64,000 bases of DNA. Source: Betaproteobacteria bacterium (GTDB lineage: Bacteria; Bdellovibrionota_B; Oligoflexia; Silvanigrellales; Silvanigrellaceae). Shown one piece after another: positions 7,973 to 16,925 of this stretch. How positions within the stretch are numbered: the stretch's first letter is position 1; each line of letters begins with the position of its first letter. A program made the position numbers and the translations under genes. The stretch is from assembly GCA_016868315.1 (NCBI GenBank), contig VGHE01000013.1:1-64000 (forward strand), read 5' to 3'. Under the pieces are notes generated by a model. The model saw only the letters and a program-made list of their open reading frames with translations, ran no database searches and had not been told where the DNA came from.

Positions 7973-9829
7973 TCAGTTTGGTTCGCAGCTATCCCCTCCG
8001 CAGGCCCAATCTATAAAACGTTCATCTTTTTCTGCGCCCGGAGGAGTTCCCAAGCGCGAAAAATCGATGTTTTGAGGCAGCTGCGCTAGGCGTTTCTTGA
8101 ACTCGCTTTCGCTTATCTTTTCAAAGGGTGCTTGAAGATATGTGCCACCGTTGTCTGGCAGGAGGCTAATGCCACTAAAATTGTTTTTGTTCCGTTGCAT
8201 CCAATCCAACAGCTCGCCATGTTCACTGGGCTTATAGGTCACCGTGACGCTAACGTTGTGCGGATTAGGTCCGCTTCGATGTGTCGGCATAATCCAATTT
8301 TGTGTCATGAATTTGCATCGCTCGAGAAGTTGTAGCGCACTTTCCTGCGGACGCAGGATTGCGCCTTCATGGCTCACAGGAAAAGACACGACAATACCGC
8401 CATCCTGTGCATGGTCTTTCTCAAGGAATTGATTGCTTCCCGAATCTCCCAATTCTGCAACGGAGCACAGGTGCTCACCGATAAGTGAATTTCGTTCAAG
8501 TCGCACGCGCCGAATGTAAAAGGCATCATGAGCGGCATGAATGCCCGAGGTGACCGCTAACTCAGCCGACTCTGTGCCAGAGGGTTTGATCGTGCCAATT
8601 CGAGCCGCACAAGGCATTCCCAGTTTTCTGGAGAATTTTTCATCTGTCTCGAGCGCGAGATGCGCCGCCTTGGCCAGTAGGTTTGGTCGAGTCACCAGAG
8701 GCCAGGCCAGAGCAAGTCCTGTAAAGCTGACTCCCAGAAGACCTTCTTGTTCGCAGTCTGTTTGCCACTGCCGTGAAATATAGTGAAATGACGTGTAGTT
8801 CTTCTGTAGCACTCCAATCAGTGTTGCCGCTCGCACGGAAGAGAGGAACTCGATTTGGTTTCGGCACGCTGCCGCATTCACAGAGCTCAAATTACAAAAC
8901 GCCTTCAGAGCGACCTCATGACACGGATTGTAAAACCAGTGAGGGTCATTCATCAGACTGACTCCCGGCTCGCCACTTTGGCTCGCAAAGCATGCGGAGA
9001 GAATACCACTGAGCTTATCGGTGAAATGAGGATCAGAGCGTAACAGTCGCGCACTGATATTAGTGCGTGCACGCCAAGGGGTCTTTTCCCACCAGTTTCC
9101 AGACTTGAAGGTGAGCATGGCCTCACTGTCTGAATCGAACAGACAGATCAACGCAGCTCTGCGCACTCCACCTACAACCACAGCATCAGCAAGCATGCAG
9201 ACGACGTCTGCACACTCGACGTCGCTCAGGCGCCTTCCAATGGCACCCGTCAACACGTTGCGAATGCGCTCGTGAGCTTGGTGCAAGGGTTCCGGCCCGC
9301 TCGCCGTTCCTCCTGTGGAAAGAGGTGTTCCCCGTGCGCGCACCAGACCATAGTTGAACGCGACGAGTGGGTTAAGAAAGAGAGCGCGAATACTATCAGC
9401 CCAGGATTCCTTGCTGTCCTCAATCACAAAGGTCTGTTCATGGCCATGCCCAACGACCGGGAGCTGAGAGATGAATTGTTTCTCAACAGAAAAGCCCTGT
9501 CCGGTGCCACACATGAGGATGTAAAGAAAGTCGGAGAATTTCTGAACGCTATCGAGCCCCTGCCCCGCACAATTGAACATGCGGATGTTCTCGCGCCTAA
9601 TGGGCTCACCCGCAAACTGAAAGGAGCGCATGCTCGGGCGCACGTGACCTGAGTAAACCCAACGGAAAGCCTCGCGGATGTCTTCTGCGATTAGAGGAAA
9701 GCGCTCGAGATGCATTGCCTCAACGCGGGCGATCGTCTCGTGACGCGTCTCTCGGCGGCCAGTGGACAATGAAACAGGGTATGTTCTGTAGAACACCAGT
9801 TCAGAGAGCAGCTTCAATCCCCGTTGCAT
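7973..9829 (-). CDS. nrdJ: Adenosylcobalamin-dependent ribonucleoside-triphosphate reductase (class II)
   Basis: Makes deoxyribonucleotides using a B12-generated radical, independent of oxygen. The layout matches the monomeric Lactobacillus-type RTPR. MRSFQFAGEPI and FNCAGQG carry the first redox Cys, CGTGQGFSV follows, and IGRRLSDVECADV..VVVGGVRR is the effector/substrate region. NPCHEVALKAFCNL holds the Asn-Cys-Glu radical site and the second redox Cys. The C-terminal ACGGDSCE is a CX4C re-reducing pair. At 618 residues it is shorter than the roughly 740 of the Lactobacillus enzyme, the shortfall being mainly N-terminal. It is 32 bases downstream of the hibernation-factor gene in the same direction. 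No cobalamin riboswitch is visible upstream. Confidence 0.9.
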   Translation of the reverse strand: MQRGLKLLSELVFYRTYPVSLSTGRRETRHETIARVEAMHLERFPLIAEDIREAFRWVYSGHVRPSMRSFQFAGEPIRRENIRMFNCAGQGLDSVQKFSDFLYILMCGTGQGFSVEKQFISQLPVVGHGHEQTFVIEDSKESWADSIRALFLNPLVAFNYGLVRARGTPLSTGGTASGPEPLHQAHERIRNVLTGAIGRRLSDVECADVVCMLADAVVVGGVRRAALICLFDSDSEAMLTFKSGNWWEKTPWRARTNISARLLRSDPHFTDKLSGILSACFASQSGEPGVSLMNDPHWFYNPCHEVALKAFCNLSSVNAAACRNQIEFLSSVRAATLIGVLQKNYTSFHYISRQWQTDCEQEGLLGVSFTGLALAWPLVTRPNLLAKAAHLALETDEKFSRKLGMPCAARIGTIKPSGTESAELAVTSGIHAAHDAFYIRRVRLERNSLIGEHLCSVAELGDSGSNQFLEKDHAQDGGIVVSFPVSHEGAILRPQESALQLLERCKFMTQNWIMPTHRSGPNPHNVSVTVTYKPSEHGELLDWMQRNKNNFSGISLLPDNGGTYLQAPFEKISESEFKKRLAQLPQNIDFSRLGTPPGAEKDERFIDWACGGDSCEPN

Positions 9830-9861
9830 TCTTTAATAGTCCTTTCCTCATGGGGAGCTCT

Positions 9862-10458
9862 TTAGAGAGAGCCCTCCCAGAATTTTTCAGGGCTGCTGAT
9901 TTTTCTGCGACGCCCGGTAACGTGTACGCTGCTTGCCTGCGGGCCTTTTTCGCCGAGCTCTTCGGCAAAGCGCAAGACATCGCCCACTCTAATCTTGTCA
10001 AATTCGCCATCCACAACGCTGTTGCGGTGAAAAAAAATTTCTCGTGATTCATTGGTTTCGAGAATACCATAGTCATCGATATGGGAAATAACCTTCACGG
10101 TCGCGAATGGCAGAGCGTCAGGCAAATGATAGTCCACACGAAGTATCTGCTTGTGCTTGAGAAGCTGGTTGCGCAAAGCCGAAAATGCATCACGCAAAGC
10201 CACATGGAGTTGTTCATGAGCGATGTTCATCCCAATGTCTCTGCTTGACACAAGCTCACTTTGGGGAGCCGAGAGGTCAATGCGTACATGGAATAGGTTC
10301 CCTCGGATACGGTGCTTGTGGGGTGCCTCGATGACGACGCGGCACGCTGCAACATGACTGAACATGAGTTCGAGCTTTTTGACGCGCTTGTGAATCAGCT
10401 GCTCGATTGCTGCAGAAGGCTCCATGCCACGAAATGCAATTTCCGTGTAGATGGTCAT
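9862..10458 (-). CDS. Ribosome hibernation factor (HPF/RaiA) fused to a cold-shock-like domain
   Basis: Residues 1 to about 110 form an S30AE (HPF/RaiA) domain: IAFRGMEPSAAIEQLIHKRVKKLE, then CRVVIEAPHKH and LFHVRIDL, ending in AHEQLHVALRDAFSALRNQL. Residues about 120-180 form a cold-shock type OB fold (GILETNESREIFFHRNSVVDGEFDKIRVGDVLRF). Such two-domain proteins are known in proteobacteria; the N-domain would bind the 30S decoding site, while the OB fold may bind RNA. The second ATG (10458) is preferred over 10464 because AAAGGA is correctly spaced for it. It is divergent from lon and upstream of nrdJ in an apparent operon. No long-HPF dimerisation domain is seen. Confidence 0.87.
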   Translation of the reverse strand: MTIYTEIAFRGMEPSAAIEQLIHKRVKKLELMFSHVAACRVVIEAPHKHRIRGNLFHVRIDLSAPQSELVSSRDIGMNIAHEQLHVALRDAFSALRNQLLKHKQILRVDYHLPDALPFATVKVISHIDDYGILETNESREIFFHRNSVVDGEFDKIRVGDVLRFAEELGEKGPQASSVHVTGRRRKISSPEKFWEGSL

Positions 10459-10566
10459 TTCCATTCCTTTCTCAGAGTGTGAATCGTGCTGCTGTGAAAA
10501 AGACTCTGCTGCTTCATTCTAAGTGTGATAGAAACTGGCGACGATCAACGGCCGTTTCATTACCGT

Positions 10567-10596
10567 AAGGGTCAATTCATTTTTTTCGCGACCCTT
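10567..10596. repeat. Inverted repeat in the lon/HPF divergent intergenic region
   Basis: AAGGGTC (10567-10573) and GACCCTT (10590-10596) are perfect 7-base arms around a 16-base T-rich spacer, 64 bases before the lon start. It could be an operator or an RNA hairpin in the leader. It does not match the CIRCE element, and I see no convincing sigma-32 promoter. Confidence 0.35.
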
Positions 10597-10659
10597 GTTC
10601 TCTGTTCTATAACCCTGACGGAAGAGTCTCTGAATTCGGTTGAACCTTGGGGGTGACCC

Positions 10660-13017
10660 ATGAATGAGAACCAGAGCCTTCAACGACTGCCTCTCCTACC
10701 CATTCGCAATGCTGTTTTGTTTCCCCATCTGATTGTTCCAACATCGGTGAGTCGACCAAGTTCCATTGCTTCTGTTGAAGCCGCGCTTGCCAAAGAAGAG
10801 AAATGGATTCTTGCGGTGACACAGAGGGATTCTTCGGCAAGTGACCCTTCAGGAATCGACTTGTTTGAGTACGGTACATTGGCACTCGTACGTCGATTTG
10901 CCCGTCTCGATTCGTCGCTTGAAATCAATCTTCAGGGGCTGCGTCGGGTGCGGGTGAACAACGTCGTCAACAACGGTCGCTATCTCGAAGCCGACTCCTT
11001 CGATTCGCCAGTTCTGCGCAGTAACACTCCCGAGGTTGATGCATTGCAGCGCTCAATCGTCGATCTGACCGAGAAAATTCAGGACTTGAGCGATCTCAAA
11101 GGGACAGGGAACCTGATGAGACTGCTTCAGCAGATTCAAGATCCGCTTGGTCAGGTCTATCTGCTCGCCTCATTGTTGAGTCTCGATGTGAATAAGGAGC
11201 AGAGCCTTCTTGAGGCGAACACTCAAGAGGAACTTTACCGGCGCATGGTTGATTGCCTTGGATACGAGGTTGAAGTGCTCAACCTGCGTGAGAAAATTAG
11301 CACGCAAGCGGCGAGTGCAATGTCTCGCGAGCAGAGGGAGTATTTATTGCGGCAGCAGATGCGCGCCATTCAGCAAGAGCTAGGTGGTCACGATGGAATT
11401 CAGATTGAAGTGCAGCAGTTGAAGGAAAAGCTTCTCGCATCAACTCCGCCCGCGCCCGTTTTGAAGGAGGCTCTCGCTGAACTCGAACGTCTTGAGCAGC
11501 TCAATGTTGCTGCGCCAGATTATCAGGTTTTACGAACGCATCTTGAGCTTATTGCTGATCTCCCCTGGAGTGTTATTACCAAGGATAACCTTGATTTAAA
11601 GAGAGCTGAGACGATACTCGACCATGACCACTACGGCTTAAAAGAGGTCAAGATTCGTATCCTTGAACAGCTGGTGGTGATGAAACGTAATCGCACAGCG
11701 CGCGATCCGATTCTCTGTTTGATTGGACCTCCGGGCGTTGGTAAGACATCTCTGGGTGAGTCAATCGCTCGAGCATTGGGTCGAAAATTCGAGCGGATGA
11801 GTTTGGGTGGATTGCATGATGAAGCTGAATTGCGAGGACATAGGCGCACCTATATTGGCTCGATGCCTGGTCGTATCATTCAGGCCATAAGGCGCTCAGG
11901 TGCACGCAATCCGCTGTTGATGCTTGATGAGGTCGACAAACTCGGACGAGATTTTCATGGAGATCCTGCCCCCGCATTGCTTGAGATTCTTGATCCGGCA
12001 CAGAACTATTCTTTCCACGACAACTATCTCGATGTTCCTTTCGATCTGTCCAAAGTATTTTTTATCGTTACAGCGAATACTGCAGATGCTATTCCAGCTC
12101 CGCTTTTGGATCGCATGGAGCTGGTGCGTTTGGTGGGGTACACCGATGATGAGAAGATTCATATAGCTCAGAATTATTTGATTCCAAGGCAGCTCAACAC
12201 CACCGGACTGACTCAGCTTCAGTGCCAATTCACCGATGAATCTTTGAAATTTCTCATTCGGCGTTTCACGCGTGAGGCGGGCGTCAGGCAGCTCGAGCGT
12301 GTGATTGGTCGGGTTGCTCGGAAGATTGCACTTGGATTAGAGCGCGGTTTGATTTTGAATTTTCAACCCAATTCAGCTGACATTGAGGGTCTTCTCGGGG
12401 CGCCACCGTTTCCCTCAGATGTCCTCCGCAACGACGTCCCACCAGGTGTTGCTGCTGCGTTGGCCTGGACTGAATTTGGTGGTGATGTTCTTTATGTTGA
12501 GGCCGTTCTCTTGCAGGGTGGTCGGGATATTCAACTCACAGGGCAACTGGGTGACGTGATGCGCGAGAGCGCGCATGCTGCTCGGAGTTATATTTGGTCG
12601 CAGTCCAACCAGCTCCAAATTGACCCCGCTCATTTTGAACATGCAGGGTTGCACATTCATATTCCCGCGGGCGCGGTGCCCAAGGATGGTCCGTCGGCTG
12701 GTGTGACCATCGCAACCGCACTTGCTTCCTTGCTCACAAAGCGTGTGGTTCGCAGTGATACTGCCATGACAGGGGAAATGAGTCTGACGGGTCTGATTCT
12801 ACCTGTGGGTGGAATCAAAGAGAAGGTTCTAGCAGCGCACAGGCTGGGGCTACGTCGGGTCATTCTTCCTGAAGGTAATCAGCAAGATCTTTCTGAGGTG
12901 CCTGATGATGTCCGCAAAGAAATGCAGTTTGTTCTTGTTAAAAACATGCACGATGCGCTCTCGGCAGCTTTGGAGGCAGAGGAACAAGAGCTACAGCCCG
13001 TGCGATCCGTTTCGTGA
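10660..13017 (+). CDS. lon: ATP-dependent Lon protease
   Basis: Cytoplasmic AAA+ serine protease that degrades damaged and regulatory proteins. The N-terminal substrate domain begins [18 protein letters not shown]. Walker A is GPPGVGKT at about 356-363, Walker B is LLMLDEVDK at about 418-426, and the proteolytic Ser-Lys dyad is Ser679 in PKDGPSAG and Lys720 in [12 protein letters not shown]. The length of 785 residues is standard for LonA. A GGGGGTGA ribosome site precedes the ATG; the local GGGTGACCC could fold weakly over it. Transcribed alone, divergently from the HPF-like gene. All catalytic elements are intact. Confidence 0.97.
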   Translation: MNENQSLQRLPLLPIRNAVLFPHLIVPTSVSRPSSIASVEAALAKEEKWILAVTQRDSSASDPSGIDLFEYGTLALVRRFARLDSSLEINLQGLRRVRVNNVVNNGRYLEADSFDSPVLRSNTPEVDALQRSIVDLTEKIQDLSDLKGTGNLMRLLQQIQDPLGQVYLLASLLSLDVNKEQSLLEANTQEELYRRMVDCLGYEVEVLNLREKISTQAASAMSREQREYLLRQQMRAIQQELGGHDGIQIEVQQLKEKLLASTPPAPVLKEALAELERLEQLNVAAPDYQVLRTHLELIADLPWSVITKDNLDLKRAETILDHDHYGLKEVKIRILEQLVVMKRNRTARDPILCLIGPPGVGKTSLGESIARALGRKFERMSLGGLHDEAELRGHRRTYIGSMPGRIIQAIRRSGARNPLLMLDEVDKLGRDFHGDPAPALLEILDPAQNYSFHDNYLDVPFDLSKVFFIVTANTADAIPAPLLDRMELVRLVGYTDDEKIHIAQNYLIPRQLNTTGLTQLQCQFTDESLKFLIRRFTREAGVRQLERVIGRVARKIALGLERGLILNFQPNSADIEGLLGAPPFPSDVLRNDVPPGVAAALAWTEFGGDVLYVEAVLLQGGRDIQLTGQLGDVMRESAHAARSYIWSQSNQLQIDPAHFEHAGLHIHIPAGAVPKDGPSAGVTIATALASLLTKRVVRSDTAMTGEMSLTGLILPVGGIKEKVLAAHRLGLRRVILPEGNQQDLSEVPDDVRKEMQFVLVKNMHDALSAALEAEEQELQPVRSVS

Positions 13018-13111
13018 TGTCAGATTTGTAAATTGTGTTTCAATTGTTGTTCATTCAGATCTTGATGGCAGCGTCCGCGGGTCATGATCATCAATCAAAA
13101 GGAGGTTCTGA

Positions 13112-13690
13112 ATGTTGCAAAGAATATGCGCATCTTTGACTCTTGCATGTGCCTGCCTTGTAGTTGCGAATGCTAAGGCAAGCACAACTACAGATGTGAA
13201 TGAGGCTTTGCCTACACCTTTCGAAATGGCACACATGGCCTACCAAGGTCAGTTCACTCAGTGGGGCATTCCTGCTGCGGGAATTTTCTGTTCTGATGTA
13301 AACAACACCATGCTCATTAGCCAGGATTTGGCTTACGCATACCTTCTCGAAAGTGGTTACGTCGATACCCTACTCGCTCCGACGGAGGGTGCTCCTGCAT
13401 CGCAGGCTCAGGTGAAGGGCAAAGACCTTCCAGTCTCGCAAGGTCAGGCTCAGGTTAAAATCAAAGACGTTCCAATCTCGCAAGGTCAGGCTCAGGCCAA
13501 GGGAAAAATCATCCCCCCGCAGCAGGGTCAGTCTTCGAGCATCATTCGCCAAGCTGACCTCGATATTCGTCGCTTCGTCGACTACACAAACGCTCTGACG
13601 CAAGACGAAGTGCGTCTCGTCCGCGAGAATTTCGACGCGGAATTCTTGCGCGATCTCAACATGCAAATGCGCTACATGTGCAACGAGTGA
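13112..13690 (+). CDS. Secreted protein with 14-residue tandem repeats
   Basis: Function not recognised. A signal peptide covers about residues 1-24 (LTLACACLVVANAKA-S), predicting export. A conserved-looking N-domain follows (TPFEMAHMAYQGQFTQWG, one Cys), then three imperfect repeats of the type SQGQAQVKIKDVPI in the middle, and a C-domain (VDYTNALTQDEVRLVRENFD) ending in a second lone Cys, YMCNE; the two Cys may pair. The start is certain from AAAAGGAGGTTCTG before ATG. It stands alone between lon and tRNA-Thr. The repeat region is Gln-, Lys- and Pro-rich and probably unstructured. Confidence 0.75.
   Translation: MLQRICASLTLACACLVVANAKASTTTDVNEALPTPFEMAHMAYQGQFTQWGIPAAGIFCSDVNNTMLISQDLAYAYLLESGYVDTLLAPTEGAPASQAQVKGKDLPVSQGQAQVKIKDVPISQGQAQAKGKIIPPQQGQSSSIIRQADLDIRRFVDYTNALTQDEVRLVRENFDAEFLRDLNMQMRYMCNE
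13400..13532 (+). repeat. Imperfect 42-base tandem repeat inside the secreted protein gene
   Basis: Three copies. The first is short (lacking the Gly-Gln pair, 36 bases), the second is the full 42 bases, and the third has diverged at its end. The shared core encodes QAQxKxK..P. Being in-frame and near-identical at DNA level, it can expand or contract by slippage. Confidence 0.7.
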
Positions 13691-13717
13691 GCCTGGGTTA
13701 TCGCCTGTTTCTGGCGT

Positions 13718-13767
13718 GGCTTGACTCCGCGGTTCGACCCTGCTAGTGGGTCTTTCCTTGGAGTCAA

Positions 13768-13770
<3 letters not shown>
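13718..13770. repeat. 11-bp perfect inverted repeat flanking the tRNA-Thr promoter region
   Basis: GGCTTGACTCC at 13718-13728 and its exact complement GGAGTCAAGCC at 13760-13770. The left arm contains a TTGACT -35-like hexamer; the right arm runs into the first three bases of the mature tRNA. A 17-base spacer would put a poor -10 (TAGTGG) at 13744. The function is unclear: it could be a promoter-proximal operator, or a precursor hairpin if transcription starts further upstream. Confidence 0.5.
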
Positions 13771-13842
<72 letters not shown>

Positions 13843-13886
13843 TCCCCCTCCCTTTTTAAATTTCCCCTCGAAATACAACTTGAGAT

Positions 13887-13909
13887 ATCCAAATTTCTTG
13901 GATTTTTTT
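13887..13909 (+). terminator. Possible intrinsic terminator after tRNA-Thr
   Basis: ATCCAA (13887-13892) and TTGGAT (13898-13903) with a 5-base loop, running directly into seven T. The stem is AT-rich and weak, but its position suits tRNA termination. Confidence 0.5.
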
Positions 13910-14063
13910 ATTTGCTGTTCTTTTATAAGATTCAGAAATCCTGGGATATTTTTTAATTTCGTTAAGTTTGAAAAAAAAAATCTCAAGTTTGAGCTGCCCC
14001 GGTACGAATATTTTGCAGTGCGTGTCCAGTTGGGAAGGGCACGGATATGTGGAGGGACAGGTC

Positions 14064-15266
14064 GTGAAACGCAGATTTGAGCAGCATAGACCAGGGAGGT
14101 CTTTCGTCGCCGCTGCAGATGCGACGCGGTTTGCCGCATCGTTGCTTGCCTGCCTGGGCATGGTCGGTTGTGAATTCGGTTCATCTTCGAAGAAGTATGT
14201 GTCTCGTTATGGTGAAGCCGTACCTCAGAGTGCCCCAACCACACAGGCCGTATTCGATAATGAACGAGCTTTACCTCGTTGTGATGCATCGCAGAACCGC
14301 CGTCTTGTATATGTAATTTCAGAAGCCAGCTTTAGATACTGTGTGCGCGATCGTTGGGAATCTGCAACGAGTATCGATCCCGATGCAATTGCACTGGCTG
14401 CAAGAAAAATTACTCCGGACAAGGGTCCGGAAGGACCCCAGGGACCAGAAGGTCCAATTGGGCCGCAAGGACCTTCTGGTCCTTCAGGTGAGCGCGGTCC
14501 GGCAGGTGCTTCGGGTGCGGCAGCTTTAGTCAAGACATCTCCCGAGCCCGCAGGATCAAATTGTCCAGCCGGTGGGCAAAAATTTGAATCAGGAGTGGAT
14601 GACGGCCGCGGCAATGGGTTGGCCAACAATGGTGTGTTGGAATCCGCAGAAGTGCTCAACACGTCGTACACTTGTAATGCGGTGTCTTCGGGTTTGAAGG
14701 TCTACAAGAGTGCAGACAATCCGCTTGGTGCGTTGATCAGTTTCGTAACTTTCCCATACACGGGTCCGTCACAGACTGCGAACGCGCTGGCCAGTGGGCT
14801 GTACGTCCGCTCGCTCAATGAAGATAAATTTGCCATTTATCAGATTGCAAATTCTCTCGCACTTCCGGGTGGAGACGCTGTGAGTGAAAGCAATCAGCAA
14901 TTGGGATTGGTCACGGGCAATATGATCGGCTGTGCTGTGCCTCTCTTTGTAAACAACAATTGCTCAGGTCAAGCGTATATGAATCCTTGCACCTCACAGC
15001 AGGCAACAGCAATCAATAGCACGTTGATGCATTTTAGTTTCAATTCGAAGTTCTACTACAGATTTGAAAACACTGGTCTGGATTATGCATTCACTTCGAA
15101 TCTGATGGAGTCTGTTTTGGTCTCGAGCTATCTTTCACCTGCAGGTGCGTGTCGCGCGATGACGTTGACAACTCAAGCACGTCGCATCAAAGTCGAGCCC
15201 AATGTTTTTGCTGACTACATCAACCCACCCGGCACAATGCAAACGAGCTGGTTTGTTGCACCTTGA
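14064..15266 (+). CDS. Lipoprotein with collagen-like Gly-X-Y segment and DUF7151-type domain
   Basis: Start GTG 14064 is preferred to ATG 13968: GGAGGG lies seven bases before it and it yields a lipoprotein signal (AASLLACLGMVGC). Residues 121-153 are eleven Gly-X-Y triplets, mostly Gly-Pro-X, as in bacterial collagen-like proteins. Immediately after comes GSNCPAGGQKFESGVDDGRGNG and, about 30 residues further, YTCNA, matching the Cys-flanked repeat often annotated DUF7151 in surface proteins. The remaining 230 residues are a globular domain with several Cys. Probably cell-surface exposed. The upstream 120 bases are strikingly AT-rich. A strong terminator follows the stop. Confidence 0.75.
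   Translation: MKRRFEQHRPGRSFVAAADATRFAASLLACLGMVGCEFGSSSKKYVSRYGEAVPQSAPTTQAVFDNERALPRCDASQNRRLVYVISEASFRYCVRDRWESATSIDPDAIALAARKITPDKGPEGPQGPEGPIGPQGPSGPSGERGPAGASGAAALVKTSPEPAGSNCPAGGQKFESGVDDGRGNGLANNGVLESAEVLNTSYTCNAVSSGLKVYKSADNPLGALISFVTFPYTGPSQTANALASGLYVRSLNEDKFAIYQIANSLALPGGDAVSESNQQLGLVTGNMIGCAVPLFVNNNCSGQAYMNPCTSQQATAINSTLMHFSFNSKFYYRFENTGLDYAFTSNLMESVLVSSYLSPAGACRAMTLTTQARRIKVEPNVFADYINPPGTMQTSWFVAP
14424..14522 (+). repeat. Collagen-like Gly-X-Y coding repeat
   Basis: Eleven consecutive Gly-X-Y codon triplets in frame in the lipoprotein gene, seven of the first being Gly-Pro-(Glu/Gln/Ile/Ser), using GGT/GGA-CC units that repeat at DNA level. Confidence 0.8.
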
Positions 15267-15288
15267 ATGACTTCAGGTGCAGGCACTG

Positions 15289-15320
15289 AGAGAGCAACTG
15301 TAGGTTGCTCTCTTTTTTTT
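15289..15320 (+). terminator. Strong intrinsic terminator
   Basis: AGAGAGCAAC (15289-15298) pairs perfectly with GTTGCTCTCT (15304-15313) over a 5-base loop, followed by an eight-T run. Ends the collagen-like lipoprotein transcript. Confidence 0.9.
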
Positions 15321-15545
15321 TGAGTGGAAAAAAATTGGTCAGTGAAAAAACTCTAGTCACCCCCTGCAGTCTGTGCTTTCCTGTCTGATAGGTTTAACCA
15401 AACAACGAATAGCTCTTGATCTCCGCAACTTGGAGTCATTTTTGGCATTGCATGGAGCATCTTCTGCTGCTGGCCAACGAATTGCTCTGAGCGTTTGGAG
15501 CTGTCTGTTGAATGGGTGCGGTCGAGACATGAAAAGGAGTGGTGA

Positions 15546-16748
15546 ATGAGATCATTACAGTTCCGCAATGCCTTTGTTGCATTCAGTCTCTTTGCAGGCT
15601 TGGCTGCAACATCAGCAATCGTCTCATGCCGTCAATCACCCGAATCTGAAACAGACCTTCGAGCCATTGATGCTCTTCCTGTAGCCAGCTTTGAAAACTG
15701 GTGTGGAGCATACAAACTTCAGAACTGCTCAGTACAGCCCGACGACCGCATACCTGCAGATCAATGGCAGGCAGGGGTCGATGTTTTTGCAGAGCTCATG
15801 GAAAGTCTAACCACAATAAAATTGAGCCGTGCAGATTTCGATCGCAAGACGGTTCAAGATCTCTTTTCCACCTTTGGTGCAAATTCGACGCTGTCTTTTG
15901 TCAGCAAAATTCCATGGCAAATGCTCGCTAAAGAAGACAACACTCTGGTTCTGCGCAATTCAGCCAGCAACGCTGTGGCGACCTTCAATAGTCTGCGCCT
16001 GATTGGTGCGCAAACAGTCTACGCAAAGTTTGTGGACAAGCAGCTCATTTCCATTCGGGGTCTGCAGATCACCGACTCCGTGGGTGGTCAGCTCAGAACC
16101 GTAACGCATATCGATCTTTCACGCCCCAGCCGATTGACTTTGGTCACAGACCGAGAGCGCATCACGGATATTCCCGTACAATTTTTTCAAGTCCCTGGAT
16201 TTCAGCAGCCACCGACTCTGACACCTTCAGCTGCATTTAATTCGATTGCGAACGTTGTGCTTGAACCAGGGTTCGACTGGAGAAAAAACCTGCATATTCT
16301 TCTCAACGGCAGAAATCTCCGAAACATATATGCGCGGATTCAATCGTTTATTCCAGAAGGTTCCGCCGATGAAACGACACGCAAAATCATCGAAAATACG
16401 ACAACCTTTATGGTGGGCGGCGCTTCCTCCGACATCCTGATCTCAATGCAAATGAGCAAGCCACTCAAGTGCACAACAAAAATCAGCAACATACCCGTGC
16501 TTGGGAATGTGAATTTCGACATTGATTTTTTGGCGGGATTTGGGCTGAGCGATTTGGTTCGGGTGAAGTCCGACGGCGTTAAAACCAGCATGTACGGTGT
16601 GACAACCTCGATTGGTCGAGTTGAAAATATAGAGGTCGACGCCAAGCAAATGCGGATGAAAATCGGGATGATCACCGTTCCCATCGATTTCAAGCCTTCT
16701 GCTCCAGGATCCGGAGGTCCTCGGATCGACGCCGTCCTCTGTCGTTAA
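15546..16748 (+). CDS. Putative lipoprotein of unknown function
   Basis: Not recognised. The N-terminus MRSLQFRNAFVAFSLFAGLA and AIVSC give a lipoprotein signal with the acylated Cys near residue 28. The mature 370 residues include an early Cys pair (NWCGAYKLQNCS) and two late Cys (KCTTK and the terminal VLCR), and show alternating hydrophobic strands in the C-terminal half. No known motif is seen. The ribosome site AAAAGGAGTGGTGA is good. The gene is monocistronic: terminators lie on both sides (15289 and 16783). The 225 bases before it, from 15321, contain no gene that I trust. Confidence 0.7.
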   Translation: MRSLQFRNAFVAFSLFAGLAATSAIVSCRQSPESETDLRAIDALPVASFENWCGAYKLQNCSVQPDDRIPADQWQAGVDVFAELMESLTTIKLSRADFDRKTVQDLFSTFGANSTLSFVSKIPWQMLAKEDNTLVLRNSASNAVATFNSLRLIGAQTVYAKFVDKQLISIRGLQITDSVGGQLRTVTHIDLSRPSRLTLVTDRERITDIPVQFFQVPGFQQPPTLTPSAAFNSIANVVLEPGFDWRKNLHILLNGRNLRNIYARIQSFIPEGSADETTRKIIENTTTFMVGGASSDILISMQMSKPLKCTTKISNIPVLGNVNFDIDFLAGFGLSDLVRVKSDGVKTSMYGVTTSIGRVENIEVDAKQMRMKIGMITVPIDFKPSAPGSGGPRIDAVLCR

Positions 16749-16782
16749 AACGCATCGGAATTGGAACTTTGCAAAAGAAAAG

Positions 16783-16815
16783 CCCGCAGCTCAAGCTGTG
16801 GGTTTTTTAATTTTA
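16783..16815 (+). terminator. Intrinsic terminator
   Basis: CCCGCAGCT (16783-16791) and AGCTGTGGG (16794-16802), one G-U pair, then TTTTTTAATTTT. Ends the lipoprotein gene at 15546-16748. Confidence 0.85.
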
Positions 16816-16925
16816 GGGAGCATTGCATTCAGTGCAATTTGGAATCTTTTATTGCCCACAGATTTCTGACCTGGTTCTAACCATTACGCTCATTCTGGCG
16901 ATACTCTGCGTCGACAGGAGGCCAC

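Noticed and set aside
13729-13743. GGTTCGACCC, a T-loop-like motif upstream of tRNA-Thr
   Set aside because: No pairing stem, acceptor or anticodon arm around it; not a second tRNA.
15353-15568. 71-codon minus-strand ORF in the spacer before the 15546 lipoprotein
   Set aside because: No ribosome site or signal, starts inside the neighbouring gene; probably chance.
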